Shown here: in pieces, positions 38,601 through 47,330 of the stretch
How the letters are laid out: the number at the start of each line of letters is the position of its first letter
Position numbering within the stretch: position 1 is the first letter of the stretch
Notes under the pieces: generated by a model
What the model was told of the DNA's origin: nothing
The model's database searches: none
Seen by the model: only the letters and a program-made list of their open reading frames with translations
Position numbers and translations under genes: made by a program
DNA from: Oreocharis arfaki
Lineage: Eukaryota; Chordata; Aves; Passeriformes; Paramythiidae
Direction of reading: 5' to 3'
NCBI GenBank assembly: GCA_013398015.1
Contig: VZRR01007906.1
Span: forward strand, 1 to 64,000
DNA length: 64,000 nucleotides

Positions 38601-41600
38601 GCACTTGCAATCTCTAATGGAAGACTATTGCTCCTAGTTAGTTACATTCCTTTCAATACAGGAGTGGATAAATTTAATAATACTATTCTTTTGTGCACTG
38701 CTATCCCAAAGGCTGACTGAAAATAAAAAAATTATTTCCCTTTCTCTTTTTACCTAAGCCTGCCATTCTTCCAGGAGAATGTTGCCTGAAATTCTAGTCA
38801 TGAACATAATCAACTCAAAGGCTCACTCGTGGCTGAACTAATCTGATACTGCTTCCCTTAAGTCTCTTCTATACATAACATTTCTGTCACAGTGAGAACT
38901 CTGTTCAGGAGAAATGTGACAATGGAATCTCGAGTTCATAATCACAACTGAAAGTCCTGGCTGTCAACTAGCATTTAGCAATGTGCAGCTGAGATCTGGT
39001 TCCTAAGAGAACTTTGGTTGCTGTCAGGTGTCTTCTGGACAGAGCCTCCCAATAGTCCTACTGCGTCTGCTTGGGCACGAGGCCAAATGGCTTTGGAAAC
39101 CTCAAAGAAACGCCCGGAAAGGGTATGGGGACAGGCCCTCAAACTGCTCTGGGAGTGATGCTACACAGATGACAAACCTGTTTCTGTGAGTGCTCCTGAT
39201 GCAGTCTCAGGACAAAAAGGCAGCACTTGAGAAATGCTTTTAATATTCAGTGCTCGCTACTGTAGTTTATTGCACATCCAGAATAAACATATGATGTGCT
39301 CCTTAAGATGTGAGAGCAACAGATGTGCTAAAATCACCTTTCACGTGTTTAAACAACTAAATTTTATAAACCCTGCTATACTTATATGCAGAAAAAAAGG
39401 ACAAAATTCAATATTGCCAGGTGGACCTTAATAGATAATGATGTTTTCTGCTTGTTCCCTGTACCTGGGAATGTAGCATACCTCCTACTTCTATACAAAT
39501 GTTTCTTAGATGTAAATAAAGCACTGGTTTATCTTTAATGGAGGCTCTGAGCTCAAATTTGAAGTTGCCTTAATTTCCCAACTTGGAGAAATAGAAGAGA
39601 CTTATCTTACATAAATATAAGAAATACAGTAAGCTGCTATCTTACAAATTTCACGTAGAATTTCAACTCAACATTCTTTCTGGGATCAGCCTAAATTCAG
39701 AGATAAATGTGTAAGAACAAGTCAAATCAGCTTCCACGCTACGGTTACTTTAGCGAACAGAAAACTTTTTTTTTCTTTTTACCAGAGACACAGGAGCCAC
39801 ATCAGATGTCTATATTAAAAAACCCCTACTCTGAACAGTATCTGTTTAATTTGAGGATTTTTGGATACCTCCCCTGCTCTCTATATCTGTGTAAGCTTGG
39901 CTTTTATCCTATATGTTGGCTGTGAAGATGCAGGGGGCGGGGAGGGGGGGAAGAAGCTCTACCAGTTCTCACTTGATGGATTAAATTACTATCTTCTGCT
40001 CTGTGGAAATTCAAATACTGTAACAACAGCTGAAGCATAAGGCACCAATGACTTCCAAGGATGCAAAGAGTAACTGATATCTTAATACGATACAAAGGAA
40101 ACAAGGGGAAATAATTTTACTATCTACAACTGCATTATTTTAAGTACTTCATTAGGTTGGTACTAAGCAAGCAATTAAAAATACTGAAACCATAATTCCA
40201 GTAAAATGCTGAATGGGTAGGCTTTTGGAGATATCAAAGGATAAATCTTAGATATAAAATTGTAACTACAAAGTGCTAAAGCAATAATGCTGATTAAAAA
40301 GAAAAACCAGAACTCAAATGTCAACTTACACTTTTAAGCCGATGTCAGATGTATTCTCTGTGGCACCTGGCAACTCATTTGTATCCTGCGATGCCCCTTC
40401 CACTGCCAAGGGCACAAAGCCCCACTTCCAACACTATGCGTGGACTGCATTAAATCTGACAAACAGACTGTAGCTCAGATATCAAGCTAATGCAAATCAT
40501 AGGTTAAGCACCATTAAATATTTACACTTTTTTTAATGAAAGTTAACAAGGGGAGGACATGAAATTTTGGTGTTCACTAAGGAAGCAGGCAGGTAAAACC
40601 AAACCTGTTAAAATTGCTCCTGCTTTATTTTCAGGTGTGCCTCATTAGTCAGTCATAAGAAACATGATGACTCTGTGCTTAGCATGCCAGGACTACAGAT
40701 CATTGCATTGTGCAGAACTCCTGTCAATGTTGAGAATAATTCTGATATGGTAAAGGTACTTTGACTACCATGACATTTAACTACCAACTACAACCTGGCT
40801 AAAGCTTCTATGTGAAACTCTGGTCTCTGAAACAAACATCTGTCAAAGCTGCCAGGGTGAGAACTTATTCTGAAGTCAGACTAACTGGGAACATGGACAA
40901 CTCCTGCTTGTAAAGTATTTTAAGTTCTGTAGAAAGTAAGAGGGTTCTAAAAACCAGATATATGGATGAAGGAGAACAAACTTATGTTTTCTAGGGTGTT
41001 ACATTAGAGCAAGCTACGTGTAAGTTCTGCTTTGGGTCTCTACCGAGTACATGCCCCAGCTTCTGGGCAGTCCTGTTCCTTCTTTCGGCTGGCCAGTGTC
41101 TCCTTCTAACCCACGAATTTGATGGTTCATCTTTCTATTCCATTGCAAGGAGTCTAAACAGAGTGAGATCTGAGGAACTGCACAGAGGAAACCTCAAAAC
41201 AAAAGGGAATCTAAGCCGCTTAAAGCTGCTACCTTGTTAGTTTTGTAAACACTGCAGCAGGTAAGCATTTCAAATTAATAAGCTGCCAAAAATCTACCAG
41301 CCTAACAACAAAACTGGAAACTCAATTCCGTGTTGCTTCCAATTAGATTTCTCAACTTTGGAACGCTGCATCAAACTAGTTCAAAACCTCAGTGACTGTT
41401 CTAGGAATTGATGGACAAGACTGCCATTCAGCTCCTGTGTGTACAGCAGACCAGGCTGAAGTTGGAAGTTTCCCTGTGTGCAGAGTAATATAAAGTTCAT
41501 AGATACTCTTAACGATTTCTGGTATAACTATATTTTCACTACAGCTCTACCCATCTTTCTAAGAGGATAATGCTCTGCTAGAAAGACAGAAAAACAATGG

Positions 41601-44600
41601 TGAGAATAAAGCTGGAAAAAGCTCTGGGAGCTAGGAAGATGTTGCACAGGGAAGTCTGAGGATTGTAGAAAAGTAGGCCAGCCTTTGACAAGAGAAGTTT
41701 TGCCAGCAAGTGTTGGAGTGCTGGAGATACAGGTGTATGTTTACACTGACCACAAACACAAGTTTCACAACTCTGTTATTGTTCTGGAGTTAATACTGTC
41801 AGTTAATGCTGTCTCTTCATGCTTATGTTCACCACATTAATTTGTTTCAGGAGACTTCTGAAGAATAGGCTACTGCACAGCCTTAAAATAAATTTCAAGG
41901 AAAAATTTATCCTAAACTGATAAACAGCTACAGGACAATTAACACTATAGAGATTCTGATAAGACTCCTCTGTACAGAAGCAAATAAATAGGTGATATCT
42001 TGTTTGACTTGTAAGATTTAAGATGGAAAGCTGATGTCTTTACTCCTGTGTTGAGAGGCAAGACATGGCACTTCAGGCATGATATGAGAATCAACCGACT
42101 CGTTTGGGTTTTCTCCTCCTTGCTGTTCTGACTGAAACCTCACAGAAAGAAGTGCTTAAAGAAGTTGGACTGTGGTCCCTCAAGTGTTGGATGTGAATCT
42201 GCTGTTGCAAACTATGACTGGGTATTTCTAATCTACAGCACAGATGCTTTCCAAATGCTGGCAACCAAACTAAACAGAGTAACTATCTAGAGGGTCCTTA
42301 TTCTAATGAGTTTAAAAAAATATAATTCTGTGCTAGTTCATCTCAGAACAAAGGTAAACAGGCAACCCACAAATTGTCAAGGGAGTTGTTGAGGGGGAGC
42401 CATCAAAATAAAGCAACCCTAAACTTTGACTGTTGGGGAAGTACATCACTGGTGTTTCTTTTGATAAAGGATGCTAAATATGTACATCTAATAGTACGCA
42501 CTTAAGATAAAATGACAGAACAATATCTGAAGAATGTGTTGAAAGAGTAAGTGAGGGTCAAGTAACATGCCCTTCTGTAGCTTGACAGATTAACTGTCCC
42601 ATCTTCCAGAGAAAAAAAGGCATAATCTAATTTCATGCATTTGAGATCACAGGACCAGATGCATAAATACTTGCAGAAATAAGACTTGGCTAATACTTCA
42701 CATGGATGGATCTTCAGTTACCAGCTGTACTGATGTTGCTTTTAGGCAAACAACAAGTGCATTTTCATAGCACTAAATGACCTGTAGATATTATACTGGG
42801 TGTAACAACTGCTGTTCAGGCAAGTGCCTTTAGAACAGTTTGCTGATAAGCACAATTACAAACTCTGTTAGCAAACATTGTTCCTGAAAAAGTGACAAGA
42901 CGTGTTTGTTGTCTGCTTTCAAAATTTTTCTGCACCATACTTACTGGACCATTAGTGTTCAATTTTAACTGGTGCCATAAAAATTCTTAGGACAAGTGTA
43001 ATAAAGTATAATATTCTCATTTGCCTGCAAGCATCAAATATATTTCCCATGGTTTCAGTATTTTTAAAATAACAAAATCCATGAGAAGAGGGAATAAATG
43101 TTTCTGGCTTGAATTTTGGGACATTAGTCACAACATGTTTCTGCACTAGTGTCATAGAGGAAGGAAAACCTATCTTTGCATTGAAATTAGAGGGTGGATT
43201 TAGGCTATAATTTAATTTCCATATGCCCCAATCATCCAGCACGCCCCAATGAGTAGGAAAGCTTGTAATTAACCCCTTCTCAGGAACCACAAGAAAACAG
43301 GATTGTTTGAGGAAACTCTGATTACTCAATGTGAACTGGACTTCCAGCTAGACTGCCTGCTGTTGTGCTAAAGTTAGCAATTATTTTGAAAGCCTGCTTC
43401 CTCACTGATGCTTTTGGCCCTAGCAACTGTTCTTGCCTCCCAAGGAATCCCCTGCATACAGCCCCTGGGTGCAATGCCATGCTCCTCTCTTGTGCTAAAA
43501 GCAAGCTCAGTTTGAAGTGCCAAGTTTGCAAGATGTGCTTAAGTTGGTGGAGTTGAACTCCCTCCCTCATGGGAGGAGAAAGGTTTCAAGTACTCAAAGC
43601 ATAAACTGAACAGTTTTTCAGAACACGTTTCTCTCTTCATTTCTATTAATCAAATGAGTACATGCAGCAATAGGGTAGGTGGAAGATAAAGCTTCTCTAA
43701 ACTGAAATTCTCTCAAATGCCAGCCCTTGGACAAGGCATGGGAAGTGTGAGCTGATGTCTCCCTTACAGGGAGTGTGGTCACAGCTGGGCATGAGCAGTT
43801 TCCTGTGGGGATGGAGTGATGTCTCAAGGTTTCCTCATAAATGAGGAATGTCTGTTCAGCCACTCTTCTGGTTTACTAAGGGCAATAGATGTTTTCCAAC
43901 TATTTCAACTTGCTAAAAGTTTCAGTTATTAAACGCTTCTACAAACTTTCCTGTTAGTCAGACTTCGTACTACATGGCAACTATCAAAGTACTCTATCAT
44001 GTTTTCGGAGAAGTGAAGTCCAGATTTTGCCTTAAACTGTCCTATCAGAATTTTTTTTTTTTTTTCAAGGACTAGCAAAGGAAGACTAGACTTGAAACAC
44101 TTCAACACAGACTGCAGAGTATTTCTAATAAAGCTTCTTGTCCATGCTATGGCTGCTTGAGATCATAGAAGTTTGTTGTCTGACATCCTTCCCCTCAAAC
44201 AGCAAAAAGCATTTCCTCTTTAAGACAGCAAAGTCTTAAAACCAAAAAAGTATTATTTCATTCAAAGTTGGACAAAGGCCTTTAAGTAAATTCTGCTATC
44301 CAGCAAAGACTATGTACAAACACATGCAAAAAGCACTTAAAAGTTTGTTCCCTAGGCTTAATTTCAAGGCACTCCTCACTTCTACCAGCAGCTTAGTCTG
44401 GTCTTGTCAGAAGCTTATTCTTCTTCTAATTACCAGCACAAAAGGTTTTTAATTTATGTTTTGACAGCTAAAATACTACATCTTCATAAATACAAAGAAC
44501 TGTCAATAGTGCCAGCGCAGAAGCAAAGGAACCAGATGCAGTACTAACAGCTGGGGGAGACTGCAGTGATTCTATAAAAAGTTAAGAAAAGCATCTGCTT

Positions 44601-46460
44601 ATAGTTTGATAACAGCTATCTGCTTAAATCCAACCTAGAAAATCAGATCCTGCTACAGCTGGCATAGAGATTATGAACATCTCGCTGAACAAAAAAACCC
44701 CATCACCCTGTTTAGAAATTATAGGTTCAGATCCAAAGGATTTTGCCTTCACTTCTGCCCTTTTTATTGTAAAAAAGAAATACAAACCAACTCACAACAA
44801 CATTCTCATGTCTAAAGGTCAAGAAAGCAAGTTTGCATTTGCCATTTAAGCTTAGGAGAATTTACTTCAGTAAAATATACCACATGTAAAATAAAGCTAC
44901 TCTGTTTCTCACACCCTTAGTCTGAACACGGGCCTTTAGGTTGAGCTTTTCTCTACTTTGCTGAAATCCTGGGTTGGAAGGTGCACAAAAGGCTCTCACC
45001 TCTCCTCCAAGCTCAGATCTCTCTCATTTCATCAGCTTTAAATTCACATCCAGGTATCATAGGCATAAAATCAGAATGCTTTTTGAAAGCCACAACATGA
45101 AAAGTTTTAAAACGAACTGCACAGAAAGGCATTTACACGCAGAATATGTCAGCAATAAAAGACACTGCACGACCAACACATGTGCCAGTACCTCACGGTA
45201 TGACAAGGAACAAGGTGTTTAGTTGCTCCTGGACCTGACGACCAGGTATTTCCTTTCCAAGCAGAGGTGCTTAAGCGCAGGCCGGAGGGAAAGAGATCAG
45301 ATCCTCCTAGCGCAGAGCTACTTCACCTGCCCTCTGTAAGCTGTCCTCGCTGCGGGCGGGGAGCTCCCGCTGCCCAGGGCCGCCGCCCCCGGCCCAGCCC
45401 CTCTCAGCGCCGGGCAGGGGCCGGAGGGGCGGTGGCCGCCGCCACCCTGCTGGGGACTTTGGCCGCGGGGACCCCCCACCCATGGCACCCCGCAGAGCAG
45501 ACACGGGACCCCGGCCCCGGCGTCACAGGGGTTCCTTCCCTGTCCCCCCGCCCCAGTCGGCTCAGAGCCGGTCCCAGCCTTGAGAGACCCTCCCGCCACC
45601 GCCGGAGGGCGGACGCCATTGAGAACCGCGTTGCCATAGTAACCCCCCTCCCGCCCCGGGGGCCTCGCCACAGCGGGGCGGCGATCCCCGCGCCCCCCGC
45701 GCCGCCTCACAGCCCCNNNNNNNNNNNNNNNNNNNNNNNNNNNNNNNNNNNNNNNNNNNNNNNNNNNNNNNNNNNNNNNNNNNNNNNNNNNNNNNNNNNN
45801 NNNNNNNNNNNNNNNNNNNNNNNNNNNNNNNNNNNNNNNNNNNNNNNNNNNNNNNNNNNNNNNNNNNNNNNNNNNNNNNNNNNNNNNNNNNNNNNNNNNN
45901 NNNNNNNNNNNNNNNNNNNNNNNNNNNNNNNNNNNNNNNNNNNNNNNNNNNNNNNNNNNNNNNNNNNNNNNNNNNNNNNNNNNNNNNNNNNNNNNNNNNN
46001 NNNNNNNNNNNNNNNNNNNNNNNNNNNNNNNNNNNNNNNNNNNNNNNNNNNNNNNNNNNNNNNNNNNNNNNNNNNNNNNNNNNNNNNNNNNNNNNNNNNN
46101 NNNNNNNNNNNNNNNNNNNNNNNNNNNNNNNNNNNNNNNNNNNNNNNNNNNNNNNNNNNNNNNNNNNNNNNNNNNNNNNNNNNNNNNNNNNNNNNNNNNN
46201 NNNNNNNNNNNNNNNNNNNNNNNNNNNNNNNNNNNNNNNNNNNNNNNNNNNNNNNNNNNNNNNNNNNNNNNNNNNNNNNNNNNNNNNNNNNNNNNNNNNN
46301 NNNNNNNNNNNNNNNNNNNNNNNNNNNNNNNNNNNNNNNNNNNNNNNNNNNNNNNNNNNNNNNNNNNNNNNNNNNNNNNNNNNNNNNNNNNNNNNNNNNN
46401 NNNNNNNNNNNNNNNNNNNNCGCGGAGAATCTCCTTGGCCCGCTCGTCCGTGGCCGACAT
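11617..46460 (-). CDS. PDE6D: PDE6-delta prenyl-binding chaperone (five coding exons, exon 1 partly in gap)
   Basis: PDE6D binds farnesyl or geranylgeranyl tails of proteins such as Ras-family GTPases, INPP5E and PDE6 catalytic subunits, keeps them soluble, and releases them at membranes or cilia when ARL2/ARL3-GTP binds. Coding exons on the minus strand are 46460-46421 (rest in the N gap), 18333-18245, 15087-14962, 14164-14059 and 11698-11617. All four downstream exons join in frame with GT/AG sites. With the four residues expected in the gap the protein is 150 residues, the human length. Family positions visible in the pocket are Met20, Trp32, Cys56, Arg61, Gln78, Glu88, Trp90, Ile129 and Tyr149. 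Relative to human as I recall it, position 134 is Tyr for Phe and position 4 is Thr for Lys, both mild. The gene is divergent from COPS7B and convergent with PTMA. Confidence 0.95.
11699..14058 (-). other. PDE6D: PDE6D intron 4
   Basis: 2.4 kb with proper GT/AG ends. No additional exon or recognisable repeat. The 175-codon minus-strand frame at 12858-13385 has no known motif and is treated as chance. Confidence 0.75.
14059..14164 (-). CDS. PDE6D: PDE6D coding exon 4
   Basis: 106 bases, acceptor TACTTTGCAG, donor AAC|GTGAGT. Encodes residues 89-124, beginning [17 protein letters not shown]. This is the most conserved strand region of the fold. Confidence 0.95.
14165..14961 (-). other. PDE6D: PDE6D intron 3
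   Basis: About 0.8 kb of unique sequence with proper splice ends. Nothing else seen. Confidence 0.8.
14962..15087 (-). CDS. PDE6D: PDE6D coding exon 3
   Basis: 126 bases, acceptor TTTCACAG, donor GAAG|GTATGG. Encodes Ala47 (split codon) to Glu88, with [16 protein letters not shown] near the start and Arg61 and Gln78 in the pocket. Confidence 0.95.
15265..15355 (-). repeat. PDE6D: MIR-like ancient SINE remnant
   Basis: TTAAGTACCTTGCCCACAG, then an AGAACCAGGGATACAACACTG-like block and CTCAGACTCCTGGTTCTTAG, follow the complement of the MIR core (a TTAAGTAACTTGCCCAAGG-type start, then the internal promoter region) in the right order and spacing. Highly diverged. Confidence 0.6.
18085..18200 (-). 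repeat. PDE6D: MIR-like ancient SINE remnant next to PDE6D exon 2
   Basis: GATGAAAATGTGAGGCACAG followed by GATTTGCCCAAGTGACAAAG matches the complement of the MIR 3' half (GATGAGGAAACTGAGGCACA, then CTTGCCCAAGGTCACA). It ends about 45 bases from the donor side of exon 2. Confidence 0.6.
18245..18333 (-). CDS. PDE6D: PDE6D coding exon 2
   Basis: 89 bases, acceptor CCCAATCAG, donor GAAG|GTATGG. Encodes residues 18-46, starting [20 protein letters not shown], with pocket residues Met20 and Trp32. Confidence 0.95.
26966..26973. promoter_or_regulatory. Perfect palindromic CRE (TGACGTCA)
   Basis: The consensus CREB/ATF site TGACGTCA sits deep in PDE6D intron 1, in AT-rich DNA with very few CpGs. 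An octamer-like CATGCAAAA follows ten bases later. A CpG-containing site kept in such a background suggests selection, but this is only a motif. Confidence 0.4.
28060..28195 (-). repeat. PDE6D: MIR-like ancient SINE remnant
   Basis: GAGACTGGGAAATAAGCATG, then GACTTGCCCACAGGCACACA and a later GGCTTCGAGACTTGTGTTTC follow the complement of MIR (GAAACTGAGGC, ACTTGCCCAAGGTCACACA, the region of GATTCGAACCCAGG) in order over about 130 bases. Confidence 0.6.
30620..30705 (-). repeat. PDE6D: Probable MIR-like remnant with CA-run
   Basis: GAGATTAAGCAACACACAGA, ACACAGAGCTAGAAAGCAAG and GAGATTTAACTCAAAATCT follow the complement of MIR (GAGGTTAAGTAACTTGCCC, CACAGCTAGTAAGTGG, GGATTTGAACTCAGGTCT). The central part has become CA-rich. 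Confidence 0.45.
39933..39950 (+). other. G-quadruplex-capable G run
   Basis: GGGGGCGGGGAGGGGGGG stands alone in AT-rich intron DNA. It can form four stacked G tracts with loops of one or two bases. It lies on the template strand of PDE6D, so the RNA would be C-rich. Confidence 0.5.
45630..45643. promoter_or_regulatory. PDE6D: RFX X-box motif
   Basis: GTTGCCATAGTAAC matches the two-half-site X-box bound by RFX factors (GTTGCCATGGCAAC type), with a single mid-site change in the right half. It lies in the CpG island, in what reads as PDE6D intron 1, about 0.8 kb from the start codon if the gap size is right. RFX factors control many cilium genes, and PDE6D serves ciliary cargo transport, so a role in regulating PDE6D is reasonable but inferred. 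Confidence 0.55.
45717..46420. other. Assembly gap (704 N)
   Basis: Unsequenced bases inside the PDE6D CpG island, removing the end of coding exon 1 and its donor. A lone N also occurs at 46512. The open frames of more than 300 codons that cross here are artefacts of translating N. Confidence 0.99.
46421..46460 (-). CDS. PDE6D: PDE6D coding exon 1 (visible part)
   Basis: The start codon is at 46460-46458 and the frame reads [13 protein letters not shown] before running into the N gap at 46420. The missing end should supply Gly-Phe-Lys-Leu and a donor after the second base of the Leu codon. Exon 2 begins with a single A that completes Leu17. Confidence 0.93.
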
Positions 46461-46664
46461 GGTCCTGCCGCGCCGCGGGCGGGCGGACGGGGCTGGGCCG
46501 GGCCTGGCGGGNGGGCGGCGGCCGAGCGTCCACGAGCCGCTGGAGCTCGCCTGACGCTTCTCCCCAGGCAGCGGGGGTCCCACGGTTTCGTCTTTGAGGC
46601 TGCTCGGCGGAGCTCCAGCTTTGAACTCGGGTGGTGCCGGGGACCCGGGTGCCCAGACCCAGAG
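46461..46664 (-). promoter_or_regulatory. PDE6D: PDE6D 5' UTR and proximal promoter region
   Basis: CG-rich sequence directly upstream of the PDE6D start codon. GC boxes (GGGCGG-type) occur at 46478-46520. The boundary between UTR and promoter cannot be set by eye. A CR1 piece begins about 200 bases upstream of the start codon and so limits the native promoter. Confidence 0.55.
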
Positions 46665-46803
46665 CAGCTTCTGCTGGAGATCTTCAAAACCCACCTGGAC
46701 GAGTTCCTCTGTGTCATCTGCTTCAGGTGACCCTGCCTTGGCAGGGCGTTGGACTGGATGAATGCCAGAGGTCCCTCCCAAATCTAACAATTCTGTGATT
46801 CTG
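46665..46803 (+). mobile_element. CR1 LINE 3' end, plus orientation
   Basis: The CR1 tail is recognisable: CTTCAAAACCCACCTGGACG, GTGACCCTGCCTTGGCAGGG, TTGGACTGGATGAATGCCAG, and the terminal ATTCTGTGATTCTG repeat at about 46789-46803. Only the last part of the element is kept. The 5' boundary is approximate. Confidence 0.85.
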
Positions 46804-46909
46804 CTTTACCGAGAACGGAGCCAACAGGACCAGCACTGTGGAGAAGGTTTAAAATAAATAGCGAGCTACCCCCTGGAACAAAGGCAGCCTTCTTTGTGCT
46901 GCAGAAATT
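46804..46909. other. Spacer between two CR1 pieces
   Basis: About 106 bases of non-CR1 sequence separating two elements whose 3' ends face each other. Confidence 0.6.
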
Positions 46910-47330
46910 TGAATCACAGAGCAGTTTGAGTTGAAAGGGACTTAAAGACCGTGCAGACTGGCCTTGAACACATCCAGGGATGGGGCATCCACAGCTTCGC
47001 TAGGCAACCTGTGTCAGTGCCTCACAGGCACTGTGAAGATTATTTGCCTTCACAGTAAATAATTTCATCCTTATATCTAATCTAAATCTGCCTTCTGTCA
47101 TTTTGAAGCCATTCCCCTTGTTCTATCATTACATGCCCTTGTTAAAAGTCCCTCTCCAGCTTTATTGTAGGACCCCTTCAGGTACCGGAAGGCTTGAATA
47201 AGGTCACCCTAGAACCACCTCCTCTTGAGGCTGAACAATGCAAATGCAAATTCTTTCAGCCTTTCCTCATAGGAGAGGTGGTCTAGCCCTCTAACCATCT
47301 TCATGGCCTTTATGTTTGTGTAGCAGAGTC
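46910..47330 (-). mobile_element. CR1 LINE, 5'-truncated, minus orientation
   Basis: The plus strand reads as the complement of a CR1 3' end: AATCACAGAGCAGTTTGAGT, then CATCCAGGGATGGGGCATCC, TTATATCTAATCTAAATCTG, CATTCCCCTTGTTCTATCAT, TCAGGTACCGGAAGGCT, and GGCTGAACAATGCAAATGCA. It covers the C-terminal ORF2 region and the 3' UTR. Inactive, with small insertions and deletions. Confidence 0.92.

Larger units (their letters stand above)
18334..45716 (-). other. PDE6D: PDE6D intron 1 (main part)
   Basis: About 27 kb of AT-rich DNA, continuing into the N gap. Acceptor before exon 2 is CTTCCCAATCAG. Contains MIR-like remnants near 28060-28195 and 30620-30705, CA-rich runs (21421, 30630), homopolymer T/A tracts, a G-run block at 39933-39950 and a palindromic CRE at 26966-26973. 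I read both strands for coding exons of other genes and found none. Frames such as the 125-codon one at 42952-43329 (-) carry no recognised motif. Confidence 0.7.
45260..46660. promoter_or_regulatory. PDE6D: PDE6D promoter CpG island
   Basis: Very CG-rich DNA with dense CpG on both sides of the N gap. It surrounds the PDE6D start codon and extends about 1.2 kb into intron 1. The gap at the densest part is typical of poorly sequenced GC-rich bird promoters. The transcription start was not determined. Confidence 0.8.

Noticed and set aside
42952..43329. 125-codon minus-strand frame in PDE6D intron 1
   Set aside because: Slightly longer than expected for AT-rich DNA, but no homology I can recall, no good acceptor/donor pair, and no neighbouring exon-like frame.
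45267..46790. Open frames of 323-490 codons on both strands
   Set aside because: They run through the 704 N gap, where translation gives only X. The only real coding part is the 40-base start of PDE6D exon 1 on the minus strand.
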